From positions 12,430-76,429 of the forward strand of contig CAJUKE010000008.1 of the NCBI GenBank assembly GCA_910587075.1: a stretch of 64,000 nt of DNA, written 5' to 3'. Below are positions 24,385 to 33,832 of the stretch, in pieces. This stretch comes from an uncultured Muribaculaceae bacterium (GTDB taxonomy: Bacteria; Bacteroidota; Bacteroidia; Bacteroidales; Muribaculaceae). The position numbers and the translations under genes were made by a program. The notes beneath the pieces were generated by a model. It ran no database searches. It had not been told where the DNA came from and saw only the letters and a list, made by a program, of their open reading frames with translations. The stretch's first letter is position 1, and every line of letters begins with the position of its first letter.

Positions 24385-26754
24385 TTATTCAACAACGTTC
24401 GATTCGGTGACAAGGCCGGTGGCGGAGCTGACCTTGGAGAGGGTGTAGAGACCGCCACCCTTTACGTCGCCGCCATTGCTGAAAGTGTTGCCTGAAGCGG
24501 AGCAGCCAGTCATATTCACGGCGATTTCCTTCTGCACGTCGTAAATATCCCAAGCCACGCAAGCGCCTATAAACGCGTTAGCGCCGCCAATGCCGGTCTT
24601 TGCGTCGATGCCGGTAGCCGAAACCGCGACATTCTCAACGGAGCAGTTGGTGAAGGTAGCGGTGTAGAGAGCGTCATCCTCGTTGGTGAACTGGCCTACG
24701 ATGGCGCCGCAAGCCCAGGGGCCTGTTACCGAGCCACCCTTGACGTGGACGTTCTCCACGGTGAAGTCGCCATAAATCTGGGCGAACAGCATGCCGCTGC
24801 CGGGAAGCGGGCCGCGGGTAACCTCGCAATTCTCAAACGTGAGGTTCTTCACCGAGATTCCGCCGTGGTAACCCGACGGGAGGAATCCGCCCACGATATT
24901 GAGGTTCTTGATAGTAGCGTTGTTACCCTCGATAGAAAGTTTTTTGAAAGCGCTGGATCCTGACCATACGGCGGCGTTCCAGGTCATGCCCTCACCATCG
25001 ATGTCGCCGGAGAAGGTGATGGTTTTGCCCTGGAAGCTCTGGCCCGACACTAACGCCGACTCCAGCGCCTTGAGTTCAACGGCGCTGCCGATGGTATAGT
25101 TGCCGTCGGCCGGAGCCGAAATTTCTTTAACTGTGACACCAGTGGCGGTGTTCCCCGCACCCTCGGCGGCGCTGTTCACGAATCGGCCAAAAAGTTCCTC
25201 GGCCTGCGCGGCGCGCGGATAGCCGTCGTAGTTAGTGATGAGCTGGTTGGCTACCACGGTGTTATTCTCCGCGGTGTTGCCGGTCACTACGGCGTTAGCG
25301 CCGCCTACAGTTCCGGCGATGGAACCGACCGTGCGGTATGCCATCAGGGTCACGTTCTTCACCGTGCAGTTGGTAAGAGAGGCGTTCGACTCGGCGGAGA
25401 GATAGCCGGTGATGCCTCCGGCGTTGTTGCCGTCGTCATACTTGCCGTTGACCTTGCGAGGGGTTGTAGTGATAGTGCCGCCGTCGACCACGCAGTTGTC
25501 GAAATGGCCGCAGAGACCGTCACCGGCGATGGCTCCTACCTTGAAGTTGCCGGTCACGTTGACGTTCTTCATAGTGATGTTCTTCATCATGCCGCGGTTC
25601 GACCATACGAGGCCCGAGCAGTCGGGGTCGCTGACGGTGAGGTTGGCGATCGTGTGGCCGTCGCCGTCGAAAGTGCCGCCGAAGTAAGCGCCCTTGGCTA
25701 TCGGGGTGAACTCCTGTCCGGCCATATCAATGTCGTTGCCGAGCTTGATGGTGTAACCGGCGAAGGCGTTGTTCTTGCCGTTTGACTGCGAGCTGAGCCA
25801 CTGCAGCCCCTGCGGCGCGGTGATGGTGTAGGTCTTAGCGGCCTCGTTGAGAAGCACGCCGGGAGCCACGAGCGAACCGAAGTCAAAATCGTCCTCGTAG
25901 TCGGGGTTGATTTCGACGTTGAAGATGGCGGGGTTGGTGAGGAGAGCGCCATAGATGTTGGTGCGGTAGTTGCGCTGCACGGGCACACCGGCGAACACCG
26001 GGGCGTTGGCCTCCGAGGCGTCGATGCCGAGCGTCACGTCGACGAGCTGCTTTTCAGCGTCGACAAGCACATAGGCCATCGAGAGATATTCGTAGTTCTC
26101 GACCTGGAACGCCTCCCCCTGGGGGATGGCGGCGAGAGCGAACTCGGCGTCAACCTCGCCGGTGACGGTGCCGTCGTAGAGGTTCAGCGTCGAATAGGTC
26201 GAAACCTTGATCGACGACTTGGTAACCTTGACACCCGCGGCCTCGGCGGCGGCGAAGTCGTTGGTGCCGATGTTGAGCTGGGCGAACGGGCGGGTCAGGG
26301 TAACGGTCTTGTTAACCGGGCCGTTTACAGCGAGGTCCTTCTCAGCGAAGAAGAAAGCGTCGAGGTTCTCGTTGTTGGCCGTGATGCCCTCGTAGGTTAC
26401 GGTGACGTTCTGAGTTTCGGCGTCAAACGCGTAGGGAGCGTCATCGGCCTGGGCCCAGAAGAGAATGTCGTAGCTCTTGCCGGTGGCGAGGGTGGTCGAT
26501 ACCGTGGCCTTGAGGTTGGTGAACGTGGCGGTCCCCTCGATCAGGGGTGCCTGCTCCCCGGCGGGATATACGGCGTACTGGAGATTCCTGGCGGTCTGGC
26601 CGTCGGAGTACAGACGGGATGCCACCGACGCCGGGAGCGACGCGGTGAAAGTCACGGTGCCTTTCTGGCCCGCGGGCTTAACGTCGAACTCCTCGTTGGA
26701 GCAGGCTGAGAACATCAGTCCGGCCGCCATCGAAGCGAAAATAAACTTTTTCAT
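24385..26754 (-). CDS. DUF6562-like surface lipoprotein with GLUG-type repeats
   Basis: A 789-residue lipoprotein: KKFIFASMAAGLMFSACSNEE carries a lipobox with the lipidated Cys at about residue 17. Residues 30-310 are the fimbrillin-like DUF6562-type domain shared with the upstream paralogue (GTVTFTASLPASVASRLYSD, NVTVTYEGITANNE, RNYRTNIYGALLT). The C-terminal half holds GLUG-like glycine repeats and beta units (AGGITGYLS, VGAIAGDG, VGSIAGTVGG, CGAIVGQFT, each followed by xNCxVxN). Such proteins are surface adhesins or fimbria tip parts; the exact role is inferred. It is last in the operon and has a terminator. Confidence 0.82.
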   Translation of the reverse strand: MKKFIFASMAAGLMFSACSNEEFDVKPAGQKGTVTFTASLPASVASRLYSDGQTARNLQYAVYPAGEQAPLIEGTATFTNLKATVSTTLATGKSYDILFWAQADDAPYAFDAETQNVTVTYEGITANNENLDAFFFAEKDLAVNGPVNKTVTLTRPFAQLNIGTNDFAAAEAAGVKVTKSSIKVSTYSTLNLYDGTVTGEVDAEFALAAIPQGEAFQVENYEYLSMAYVLVDAEKQLVDVTLGIDASEANAPVFAGVPVQRNYRTNIYGALLTNPAIFNVEINPDYEDDFDFGSLVAPGVLLNEAAKTYTITAPQGLQWLSSQSNGKNNAFAGYTIKLGNDIDMAGQEFTPIAKGAYFGGTFDGDGHTIANLTVSDPDCSGLVWSNRGMMKNITMKNVNVTGNFKVGAIAGDGLCGHFDNCVVDGGTITTTPRKVNGKYDDGNNAGGITGYLSAESNASLTNCTVKNVTLMAYRTVGSIAGTVGGANAVVTGNTAENNTVVANQLITNYDGYPRAAQAEELFGRFVNSAAEGAGNTATGVTVKEISAPADGNYTIGSAVELKALESALVSGQSFQGKTITFSGDIDGEGMTWNAAVWSGSSAFKKLSIEGNNATIKNLNIVGGFLPSGYHGGISVKNLTFENCEVTRGPLPGSGMLFAQIYGDFTVENVHVKGGSVTGPWACGAIVGQFTNEDDALYTATFTNCSVENVAVSATGIDAKTGIGGANAFIGACVAWDIYDVQKEIAVNMTGCSASGNTFSNGGDVKGGGLYTLSKVSSATGLVTESNVVE

Positions 26755-26857
26755 AATTGCGATAGTTTGGTTTGAAATATCTTTGAGGGGCGCGGAGGGG
26801 CTCTCGCCCACCCCGCGCTATTCCTTGCGGAATCAGGAACCGGGGTTCCCGGATGTT

Positions 26858-28744
26858 TTATTTAACAGTCCACAGATAGGGGGCGTCATTTTCAAGAGCC
26901 ACCCACGACTCGGGCTGATAAACCTCATTGGTAACATGGTTATAGGCTTTGCCGGAGAACTTGCCACCCTTGATAATCACGCTGCCGACTGGGCGGTTTG
27001 TGTCATTATCGCCGGAAACGACGCAGCTCGTGCCCTCAGCAAGAGGACTAAGACTTCTCGCGCCATCAAATTCGCCACCTTCGATAATGAGCGTTGAACC
27101 ATTGGTTACATACACTGCATAATGAGCATTAAGTTCAGGACTTACAGTATAAAACTTACCGCTCTTAATGGTACAAGTGAGGAGGGGCGAATCCGTAGAG
27201 AGAGCGCCCTGAATGCCCTTTATTTCGCAGTTTGTGATAGTGGCCTTGGCGCCAGACAGGCGTACGCAATACGACCAATTTATATGATTATAGGTTTCCG
27301 ATGAATTGGATTCGAAGTAACTGTCAATGAGATTCACTTCACCATCAGATGTCTGTTTGGGAATGGCACATATAGCGAATTCTCCTGACTTGATGGTTGA
27401 ATTCTTGATAGTGACGTTTGCCGAATTACGATAAACGATTGCAGAACTATTCAATGACTCGCCATGCCAATGATGTTCCATATCATTAACCAGCGTCATA
27501 TTCTCAATGACAAGATTAGCGTTATCAATAACTATCAAGCATTTAGCCTCCCCTTGGGCGCTTTCTGAGCCTTCGTTAGTAATGATTCCACCAGTCACAG
27601 TCACCGTTTCGCGAGACTTAGTGGTAGTGACTCCGCCACGGATAGTGAGGTCGTTGCTGGCAGCGATAAAGCCGTCCTCGGGAAGAGTCATCTTAGCGCC
27701 GGAAGCGAACTCGATGGTCTTGGGGGAATTGATTACGAGGGCTTCGGGAGCGACCTCGCTCATATCGATAGTGGTGTTTTCAGGGATGGTTATAGTCTTA
27801 ACCGCCGGGCTGGCAAACGCGCCGGTCACATCTTCGGCAGTTTTGGCAATCACCTCATATTCATAGTCGGGGGTCTCGTAGTCGGGATTGATTTCGACGT
27901 TGAAGATGGCGGGGTCGGTGAGGAGGGCGCCGTAGATGTTGGTGCGGTAGTTGCGCTGCACGGGCACACCTGCGAACACCGGGGCGTTGGCGGATCCGTC
28001 GTGCGAGAGGGTCACGTCGACAGTCTGCTTGTCGGCGGGCACGAGGATGTAGGCCATCGCGAGGTAGTCGTAACCGGCCACGGGGAACACCTCGGGAGCC
28101 GCGGGGATCGATGCCTCACCGAACATCACGGGAGCGGGGGTCTCGCCGGAAACCTCGCCGGAGTAGAGGTTGAGGGTCTCGTAGGCGGTAACGGAAACCG
28201 ACGACTTGGTCACTTCGAGCCCGGCTTTCTTGGCCAGTTCGAAGTCGTTGGTGCCGATGTTGAGCTGGGCGAACGGACGGGTCAGGGTAACGGTCTTATT
28301 AACCGGGCCGTTTACAGCGAGGTCCTTCTCGGCGAAGAAGAAAGCATCGAGGCTCTCGTTGTTGGCGGTGATGCCCTCGTAGGTTACGGTGACGTTCTGA
28401 GTTTCGGCATCAAACGCGTAGGGAGCGCCGTCGGCCTGGGCCCAGAAGAGGATATCGTAGCTCTTGCCCGTGGCGAGTGTGGTCGACACCGTGGCCTTGA
28501 GGTTGGTGAACGTGGCGGTCCCCTCGATCAGGGGTGCCTGCTCACCTGCCATATATACGGCATACTGGAGATTCTTGGCGGTCTGGCCGTCGGAATACAG
28601 ACGGGATGCCACCGACGCCGGGAGCGACGCGGTGAACGTCACGGTGCCTTCCTGGCCCGCGGGCTTCACATCCATCTCCTCGTTGGAGCAGGAAGCCATA
28701 GCGAGCGCGCCGAAAGCGAGCGATGCAAGGATTACTTTTTTCAT
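26858..28744 (-). CDS. DUF6562-like surface lipoprotein with beta-helix-like C-terminus
   Basis: A 628-residue lipoprotein (KKVILASLAFGALAMASCSNEE, Cys near residue 19). Residues 30-290 are almost identical to the downstream paralogue at protein and DNA level. After about residue 300 it differs: repeated beta-strand units (ADLTIRGG-like, LVIENMTL, VTIKNSTIKSGEF, ATITNCEIKGI, LIIEGGEFDGAR, VIIKGGKFSG) that suggest a right-handed beta-helix. The same base domain thus carries two different ends in neighbouring genes. Probable exposed surface protein; ligand unknown. Confidence 0.82.
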   Translation of the reverse strand: MKKVILASLAFGALAMASCSNEEMDVKPAGQEGTVTFTASLPASVASRLYSDGQTAKNLQYAVYMAGEQAPLIEGTATFTNLKATVSTTLATGKSYDILFWAQADGAPYAFDAETQNVTVTYEGITANNESLDAFFFAEKDLAVNGPVNKTVTLTRPFAQLNIGTNDFELAKKAGLEVTKSSVSVTAYETLNLYSGEVSGETPAPVMFGEASIPAAPEVFPVAGYDYLAMAYILVPADKQTVDVTLSHDGSANAPVFAGVPVQRNYRTNIYGALLTDPAIFNVEINPDYETPDYEYEVIAKTAEDVTGAFASPAVKTITIPENTTIDMSEVAPEALVINSPKTIEFASGAKMTLPEDGFIAASNDLTIRGGVTTTKSRETVTVTGGIITNEGSESAQGEAKCLIVIDNANLVIENMTLVNDMEHHWHGESLNSSAIVYRNSANVTIKNSTIKSGEFAICAIPKQTSDGEVNLIDSYFESNSSETYNHINWSYCVRLSGAKATITNCEIKGIQGALSTDSPLLTCTIKSGKFYTVSPELNAHYAVYVTNGSTLIIEGGEFDGARSLSPLAEGTSCVVSGDNDTNRPVGSVIIKGGKFSGKAYNHVTNEVYQPESWVALENDAPYLWTVK

Positions 28745-28836
28745 AGATAATTATTGATGATAAATTAGTGTGATTTCTGCGTTTTTAGTTATGTATTTAT
28801 CCGCTAATAATCGTAGCGATTGAATATCGGAGCCTG

Positions 28837-29991
28837 TCAGGGGATAAAGATATTGTAGTCGGGTCCGGCGTATCCGGGATCGATGCCCACCGCGCCTCCG
28901 GCCTTGTTGGTCAAGAAGTCGCCCCTCACCTCGGTGAGGCGCGAGCGCTTCAGGGGCACGTTGATCGAGGGGATGCTGCCGATCTGGTTCCCCTCCTTGT
29001 CGAGCACCTCCAGCGCCACCGCAACCGACGACTCAGTGCCGTTGACAAACACATAGTCGAAACCGAGCTCGGCCTCGGTGGCCGACATCTGGCGAATCTC
29101 GCCGTCGTAGCTCATCCCTGTCCAGGAATCGGCCGGGCGGTTGGTGAACATATTGAAGGAGCAGGGCATATACTGGGTGTAGAGGAAGCGCACGCGGTAT
29201 TCCGACAGGTCGATGAAGCGCGACGGGTCGCGAGAATCGCCGCCGTCCGCGGCCTCCGAAGCGGAGAGCTCCTTCTGCCGGGCCGTAATCTGCTGGTCGA
29301 TAAACTTGCCAAGGTCGGTGGTTATGAAGCGGTACTTAGCCAGAGGACGCGCCATCTCCACGGTGGTCTCCACCAGCACCTCGTCGGCTCGGTCGGGATT
29401 ATAGTCAGGCCCGTAGTCCACGATGGCGTCGGCCTGGCCTCGGAAAGCGTCGCGGAAGTCGGTGTCGCCCACATAGCGGCCGCGGTCGGAGTAGATAATC
29501 TCGGCGAAATCACCGGCGTTGTAGAACTCGCCTCCCGGAGCCCCCGGCCCGGCGTAATCGGTCCACACAAGAATGCGGTAATCGCCCTGCGGGATTTCGA
29601 ACTCGATGTCGGCATCGAGCCCCTGGCCGAGTGGGCGCAGGCGTTCCACAGTAAGCACGCTCGAACGGGAGTATTCGCCCGAACGTACCGCGGGGTACAC
29701 ATTTATAATATCGCGTATCTGGAAGTTTTCGGGGTCGCGCGAACCATTTTTCGAGGAAGCGTCGACCGTAGTGCCGTTTTCGTAGACGATCTCCTTGTGG
29801 AGGGGCATGTTAGTGTCGTAGCGCAGGCGCAGCATGAACCTGCCCTCGACCGTAGGCTTCGGAGGAGCCTGTTCTTCGGAGGGGAACTCGTGCACGTCGC
29901 ACGAAGTGAACGCCACAGCGACCAGTACCACGAGAAGATAAGGTACAGCCATAAGCGCCGAAGCACGGAAATGATAAAGGGTTCTATTCAT
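28837..29991 (-). CDS. DUF6562-like fimbria-associated lipoprotein
   Basis: A 384-residue lipoprotein: VPYLLVVLVAVAFTSCDVHEF with the lipidated Cys near residue 31. The domain that follows (GRFMLRLRYDTNMPLHKEIVYE, IPQGDYRILVWTDYAGPG, ending VPLKRSRLTEVRGDFLTN) is a distant relative of the N-terminal half of the two downstream paralogues, including the final RSRLTEVRG-type strand. Probably an anchor or assembly subunit of the same surface structure. It overlaps the preceding gene by four bases. Confidence 0.75.
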   Translation of the reverse strand: MNRTLYHFRASALMAVPYLLVVLVAVAFTSCDVHEFPSEEQAPPKPTVEGRFMLRLRYDTNMPLHKEIVYENGTTVDASSKNGSRDPENFQIRDIINVYPAVRSGEYSRSSVLTVERLRPLGQGLDADIEFEIPQGDYRILVWTDYAGPGAPGGEFYNAGDFAEIIYSDRGRYVGDTDFRDAFRGQADAIVDYGPDYNPDRADEVLVETTVEMARPLAKYRFITTDLGKFIDQQITARQKELSASEAADGGDSRDPSRFIDLSEYRVRFLYTQYMPCSFNMFTNRPADSWTGMSYDGEIRQMSATEAELGFDYVFVNGTESSVAVALEVLDKEGNQIGSIPSINVPLKRSRLTEVRGDFLTNKAGGAVGIDPGYAGPDYNIFIP

Positions 29992-31286
29992 CGCCCACCC
30001 CCTTTCGCGTCAAAAGTGTACACAATGGAGATCGCCGCGTGGTCCAGGCCGAAGTAAGTGCGGCGCGTGTTGTCGTAGAGCGGTCCGTTGGGACGGTTGT
30101 AGAAGCGGTCGTAGTCGAGATGGTACACCCCCGCGCCCACCGATGCCTCCGCCCTCCAGCGGCCGTCGCGGCTCAACGGGAGGCGGTAACCGATGCCGAT
30201 GCCGCCGCCGAGGGCGGGATGCTTGCCGCCGCGGTCCTGATAGCGCCATTTTCCACCCGAGAAGGCGAAATTGTAGGCCACCATAGCTAAGTGCGCGTCG
30301 AAGAAAAGCCCCTTGCCCCCGTCGCGGAAATAGAAACGAGCCTCGGGGCGGAACACGAATGTGCGGAACTTGCGGGTACTCTTGCCGTAGTTCCAGGCCG
30401 AATAATAAAGCGAAAGTGAGGCCGACCAGCGGCATGCGAAGAGATACTCGCCCGAGATGTTGGCCATAGCCATACCCCAGGCGGGGAGGTTCGTGCGCAG
30501 CGACCAATGCCGCGCGCAGGGAGCGGGAGAGTCGTCTACCGTTTTCTCTGTCGCAACGGTGTCAGCCGTTGCGACAGGTGCCACAGGGGGCACCTCGGCC
30601 ACCGCCTCAGGCTCCGGGACGGAAATCTCCTCCACTACCGGGAGGGGCTCAGGCTCGACGCGGCGCACACTCACGAACACAACGTAGGCCATACGCAGCC
30701 GCGGGAAATAGTCGCGGCAGAGCACGCGCCACACGCGCCCGGCATCCATATATCGGAGGTTGAGCAACCGGCGGTTCACCGTAGCGGCATCCGCGTCGTC
30801 ACCCTCGTTGATCACCTCAAGCACCCGGTCGCGCCACGTCCAGTCGGACGCCGCGAGCATCTCGCGGAAAGTGCCCCAGGGGACCTCGCTGCGGCGCGAG
30901 GTAACGACGCTGTCGGGGAGGTCGGCGCGCTCCATCACCCACCCGCGGAGCGAGTTCATACGCTTCTCGGACAGCGGATTGTTGATGCGGTTGCCACCGT
31001 CGGGCGAGGCCGCGCCGTAGAACGACAGTTCGTCGATTACCAGCGCCGAGTCGGCCTCTACCGCCTCAAGCAGGTCGGTAATGGCTTTGAGATTCTTGGA
31101 GTTATCGGAAAAATCAGGGCGAATGTGCCACTCGTTAATCGGGAACTCAACGGAGATTTCCTTGCGGAAAGTCTCGTCGGCCCTGGCGCCAACCCCGAAT
31201 CCGCCGCACAACAACAGCGACACAGCCGCCAGCGCCGAGCGCCAGCCGCGGTGGTTCTGCCTATTGGCGAATATAGAAAGGGTCAT
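29988..31286 (-). CDS. DUF3575-type outer-membrane protein with OmpA-like N-terminal part
   Basis: A 432-residue protein with a signal peptide (ALAAVSLLLCGGFGVGARA). Residues about 45-215 hold an OmpA-like alpha/beta segment (VIDELSFYGAASPDGGNRINNPLSEKRMNSL). A Pro/Glu/Val linker follows, then from about residue 265 a beta-barrel-like DUF3575 domain (WSLRTNLPAWGMAMANISGEYLF, ending AISIVYTFDAKG). In Bacteroidales such proteins open fimbria-like operons. The ATG at 31286 gives a good signal peptide; an earlier ATG at 31343 would add 19 residues. The proposed promoter lies over 300 bases upstream. Confidence 0.8.
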   Translation of the reverse strand: MTLSIFANRQNHRGWRSALAAVSLLLCGGFGVGARADETFRKEISVEFPINEWHIRPDFSDNSKNLKAITDLLEAVEADSALVIDELSFYGAASPDGGNRINNPLSEKRMNSLRGWVMERADLPDSVVTSRRSEVPWGTFREMLAASDWTWRDRVLEVINEGDDADAATVNRRLLNLRYMDAGRVWRVLCRDYFPRLRMAYVVFVSVRRVEPEPLPVVEEISVPEPEAVAEVPPVAPVATADTVATEKTVDDSPAPCARHWSLRTNLPAWGMAMANISGEYLFACRWSASLSLYYSAWNYGKSTRKFRTFVFRPEARFYFRDGGKGLFFDAHLAMVAYNFAFSGGKWRYQDRGGKHPALGGGIGIGYRLPLSRDGRWRAEASVGAGVYHLDYDRFYNRPNGPLYDNTRRTYFGLDHAAISIVYTFDAKGGGR

Positions 31287-31609
31287 ATTGGTTATAGGGA
31301 AGTTATGGAGAGTGTCAAGCCGAGGCCCGACAGGTGTTTTCAAAAAGAAGTGAGGAGCGGATTGCCGTAAGCACTGGGTAATCGTCGCCGCGGCACGGGC
31401 CGCGGAACAAACAAAGGGAATCGGTTAAGATCGGTTTACCGGCAAATGTTGGTTAAGATTGAGGGATCGGTTCGGGGGGAGATTTATCGATTCTGTGACT
31501 ATCGATTGGTGTAGGAGTGAGGCCGCCGGGGCGGATTCAGTGGGAGCGAGCGCCGCGAAGAGCGCTTTAACGGGGTGTTTTTCAGGAACCCGCGCTGTCG
31601 AATATGTCG

Positions 31610-31641
31610 CAAAATTAGCAACAAAAATCGTAACCGCCAAA
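31610..31641 (-). promoter_or_regulatory. promoter of the surface lipoprotein operon
   Basis: On the minus strand TTTG (31641-31638), 20 bases, TAATTTTG (31617-31610). It leaves a leader of about 315 bases before the first gene; that stretch (31287-31609) has no convincing gene. The stretch 31642-31847 is AT-rich and holds nothing recognisable. Confidence 0.6.
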
Positions 31642-31847
31642 CATCGCGGCCATCAATTTTGTATAATTAACGTTTTATTTTTAACAATTTGACCCATACC
31701 GCCTCTCAGGCCGCACAGCGCCCATCCGCGCTATTTTTTAACAAAAAAAGAATAAACAGCCGTCACCCTCCGGCAGAACGCCTTTATCCCGGTCGGAAAT
31801 CCACCATGCGCGGCCTATATTAGTTAGGATTGGACCACAAACAGCAA

Positions 31848-31882
31848 GGTCGGAGACCTCGCGCCGCGCGAGGTCTCCGACC
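31848..31882. repeat. 16-bp perfect hairpin built from the dispersed palindrome
   Basis: GGTCGGAGACCTCGCG, CCG loop, then its exact complement. The first half holds the same GGTCGGAGACC core as the 19-kb repeats. It lies 39 bases after the lepA stop, so it may serve as the lepA terminator. Confidence 0.75.
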
Positions 31883-31920
31883 AAATAAGTTTCCCAAGCC
31901 TATTCGGCCTTCGGGGAAAA

Positions 31921-33705
31921 TCAGTCGAGCTTCAGCACGGCCAGGAACGCCTTCTGAGGCACCTGGACCGACCCGATCTGCTTCATACGCTTCTTACCGG
32001 CCTTCTGCTTCTCAAGCAGCTTGCGCTTACGGGAAACGTCGCCGCCGTAACACTTAGCGGTAACGTCCTTGCGCACCGCCTTGATAGTCTCGCGGGCGAT
32101 AATCTTCGCACCGATGGCGGCCTGTACGGCGATATCGAACTGATGGCGCGGGATGAGCTCCTTGAGCTTCTCGCACATACGGCGTCCGAACTGCACGGCG
32201 TTGTCGGCATGTGTCAGGGTCGAGAGGGCGTCGACGCTCTCACCGTTGAGGAGCACGTCGAGCTTCACGAGTTTCGAGGGGCGGAAGTCGTGGAGATGGT
32301 AGTCAAACGACGCGTAGCCCTTCGAAATGGATTTCAGCTTGTCGTAGAAGTCAATCACGATTTCTCCGAGAGGTATGTCGAAAATCAGCTCCACGCGGTT
32401 GCCGGAGATAAACTCCTGCTTGATCAGCTCGCCGCGCTTGCCCAGGCAGAGGGTCATGATCGGGCCGATATAATCGGTGGTGGTGATGATCGACGAGCGG
32501 ATATAAGGCTCCTCAATATGGTCGATGAGCGTCACGTCGGGGAGTCCCGAAGGATTGTGGACCTCGGTCTCATTCCCCTTCTTGTCGTACACCTTATAGG
32601 ATACGTTGGGCACGGTGGTGATCACCTCCATATTGAACTCGCGGCTGAGTCGCTCCTGGATAATCTCCATATGGAGCAGCCCCAGGAAGCCGCATCGGAA
32701 TCCGAAGCCGAGCGCCATCGACGACTCGGGTTGGAACGTGAGCGAGGCGTCGTTGAGCTGCAGCTTCTCAAGCGAAGAGCGCAGGTTCTCGAAATCCTCG
32801 GCCTCGATCGGGTATACACCGGCGAACACCATTGGCTTCACCTCCTCGAACCCGGCGATGGCCGGAGCCGGGCGGTCGACGTGGGTGATGGTGTCGCCAA
32901 CCTTCACCTCCTTCGAGCTCTTGATGCCAGAGATGATGTAGCCGACATTGCCCGCCGAAAGCGTCTTGCAAGGCTGGAGGTCGAGTTTGAGGATACCGAC
33001 CTCGTCGGCGTGGTACTCCTTGCCTGTGGCCACGAACTTCACGAAGTCATCCTTCGAAATCGTTCCGTTTTCGATTTTGAAATACGCGATGATGCCGCGG
33101 AACGGGTTGAACACCGAGTCGAAAATCAGGGCCTGGAGCGGTGCCTGGGGGTCACCCTTGGGCGCGGGCACCCTCTCGACGATAGCGCGGAGAATCTCCG
33201 GCACCCCCACCCCGGTCTTACCGCTGGCGCGGATAATCTCGTCGCGCGAGCATCCGAGGAGGTCAACAATCTGGTCCTCCACCTCGTCGGGCTTGGCGCT
33301 TTCGAGGTCGACCTTGTTGATCACGGGTATGATTTCGAGGTTGGAGTCGATAGCCATATACAGGTTGGAAATCGTCTGGGCCTGGATACCCTGGGTGGCG
33401 TCGACAATGAGCAGCGCACCCTCGCACGCGGCGATCGAGCGCGACACCTCGTAGGAGAAATCGACGTGTCCCGGAGTGTCGATCAGGTTGAGGGCATACT
33501 TCTCGCCATCCTGCAGATAGTCCATCTGTATGGCGTGGCTCTTGATGGTGATGCCGCGCTCGCGTTCGAGGTCCATGTCGTCGAGCACCTGGGCCTGGAG
33601 GTCCTTCCCGGCCACGGTATTGGTGTATTCGAGCAGACGGTCGGCCAGGGTACTCTTACCGTGGTCGATATGGGCTATTATGCAGAAATTCCTGATGTTC
33701 TTCAT
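31921..33705 (-). CDS. lepA: elongation factor 4 (LepA)
   Basis: A 594-residue GTPase of standard length. It has NFCIIAHIDHGKSTLADRLL (G1), the RERGITIKSHA switch, DTPGHVDFSYEVSRS (G3), NKVDL (G4), and the LepA C-terminal domain (TAKCYGGDVSRKRKLLEKQK). EF4 acts on stalled or mis-set ribosomes. The start is the usual MKNIRNF form. A TAACTTCG box (33786-33779 on the minus strand) is a near-consensus -7 element. Confidence 0.98.
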   Translation of the reverse strand: MKNIRNFCIIAHIDHGKSTLADRLLEYTNTVAGKDLQAQVLDDMDLERERGITIKSHAIQMDYLQDGEKYALNLIDTPGHVDFSYEVSRSIAACEGALLIVDATQGIQAQTISNLYMAIDSNLEIIPVINKVDLESAKPDEVEDQIVDLLGCSRDEIIRASGKTGVGVPEILRAIVERVPAPKGDPQAPLQALIFDSVFNPFRGIIAYFKIENGTISKDDFVKFVATGKEYHADEVGILKLDLQPCKTLSAGNVGYIISGIKSSKEVKVGDTITHVDRPAPAIAGFEEVKPMVFAGVYPIEAEDFENLRSSLEKLQLNDASLTFQPESSMALGFGFRCGFLGLLHMEIIQERLSREFNMEVITTVPNVSYKVYDKKGNETEVHNPSGLPDVTLIDHIEEPYIRSSIITTTDYIGPIMTLCLGKRGELIKQEFISGNRVELIFDIPLGEIVIDFYDKLKSISKGYASFDYHLHDFRPSKLVKLDVLLNGESVDALSTLTHADNAVQFGRRMCEKLKELIPRHQFDIAVQAAIGAKIIARETIKAVRKDVTAKCYGGDVSRKRKLLEKQKAGKKRMKQIGSVQVPQKAFLAVLKLD

Positions 33706-33832
33706 TCGTCAAAAAAATTGGCTTACGCGCACCTTATATATAGAACCCGTCAGGGCATATAAAAGGCGTAGTTTTCCGCGAAGTTACAAAAATCCGCGGA
33801 AAACCACGCTCCTTGTCTGTCTTATTCGACGC

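Noticed and set aside
31425..31640. 71-codon minus-strand frame in the leader of the fimbria-like operon
   Set aside because: Its start lies inside the proposed promoter and the composition is not protein-like.
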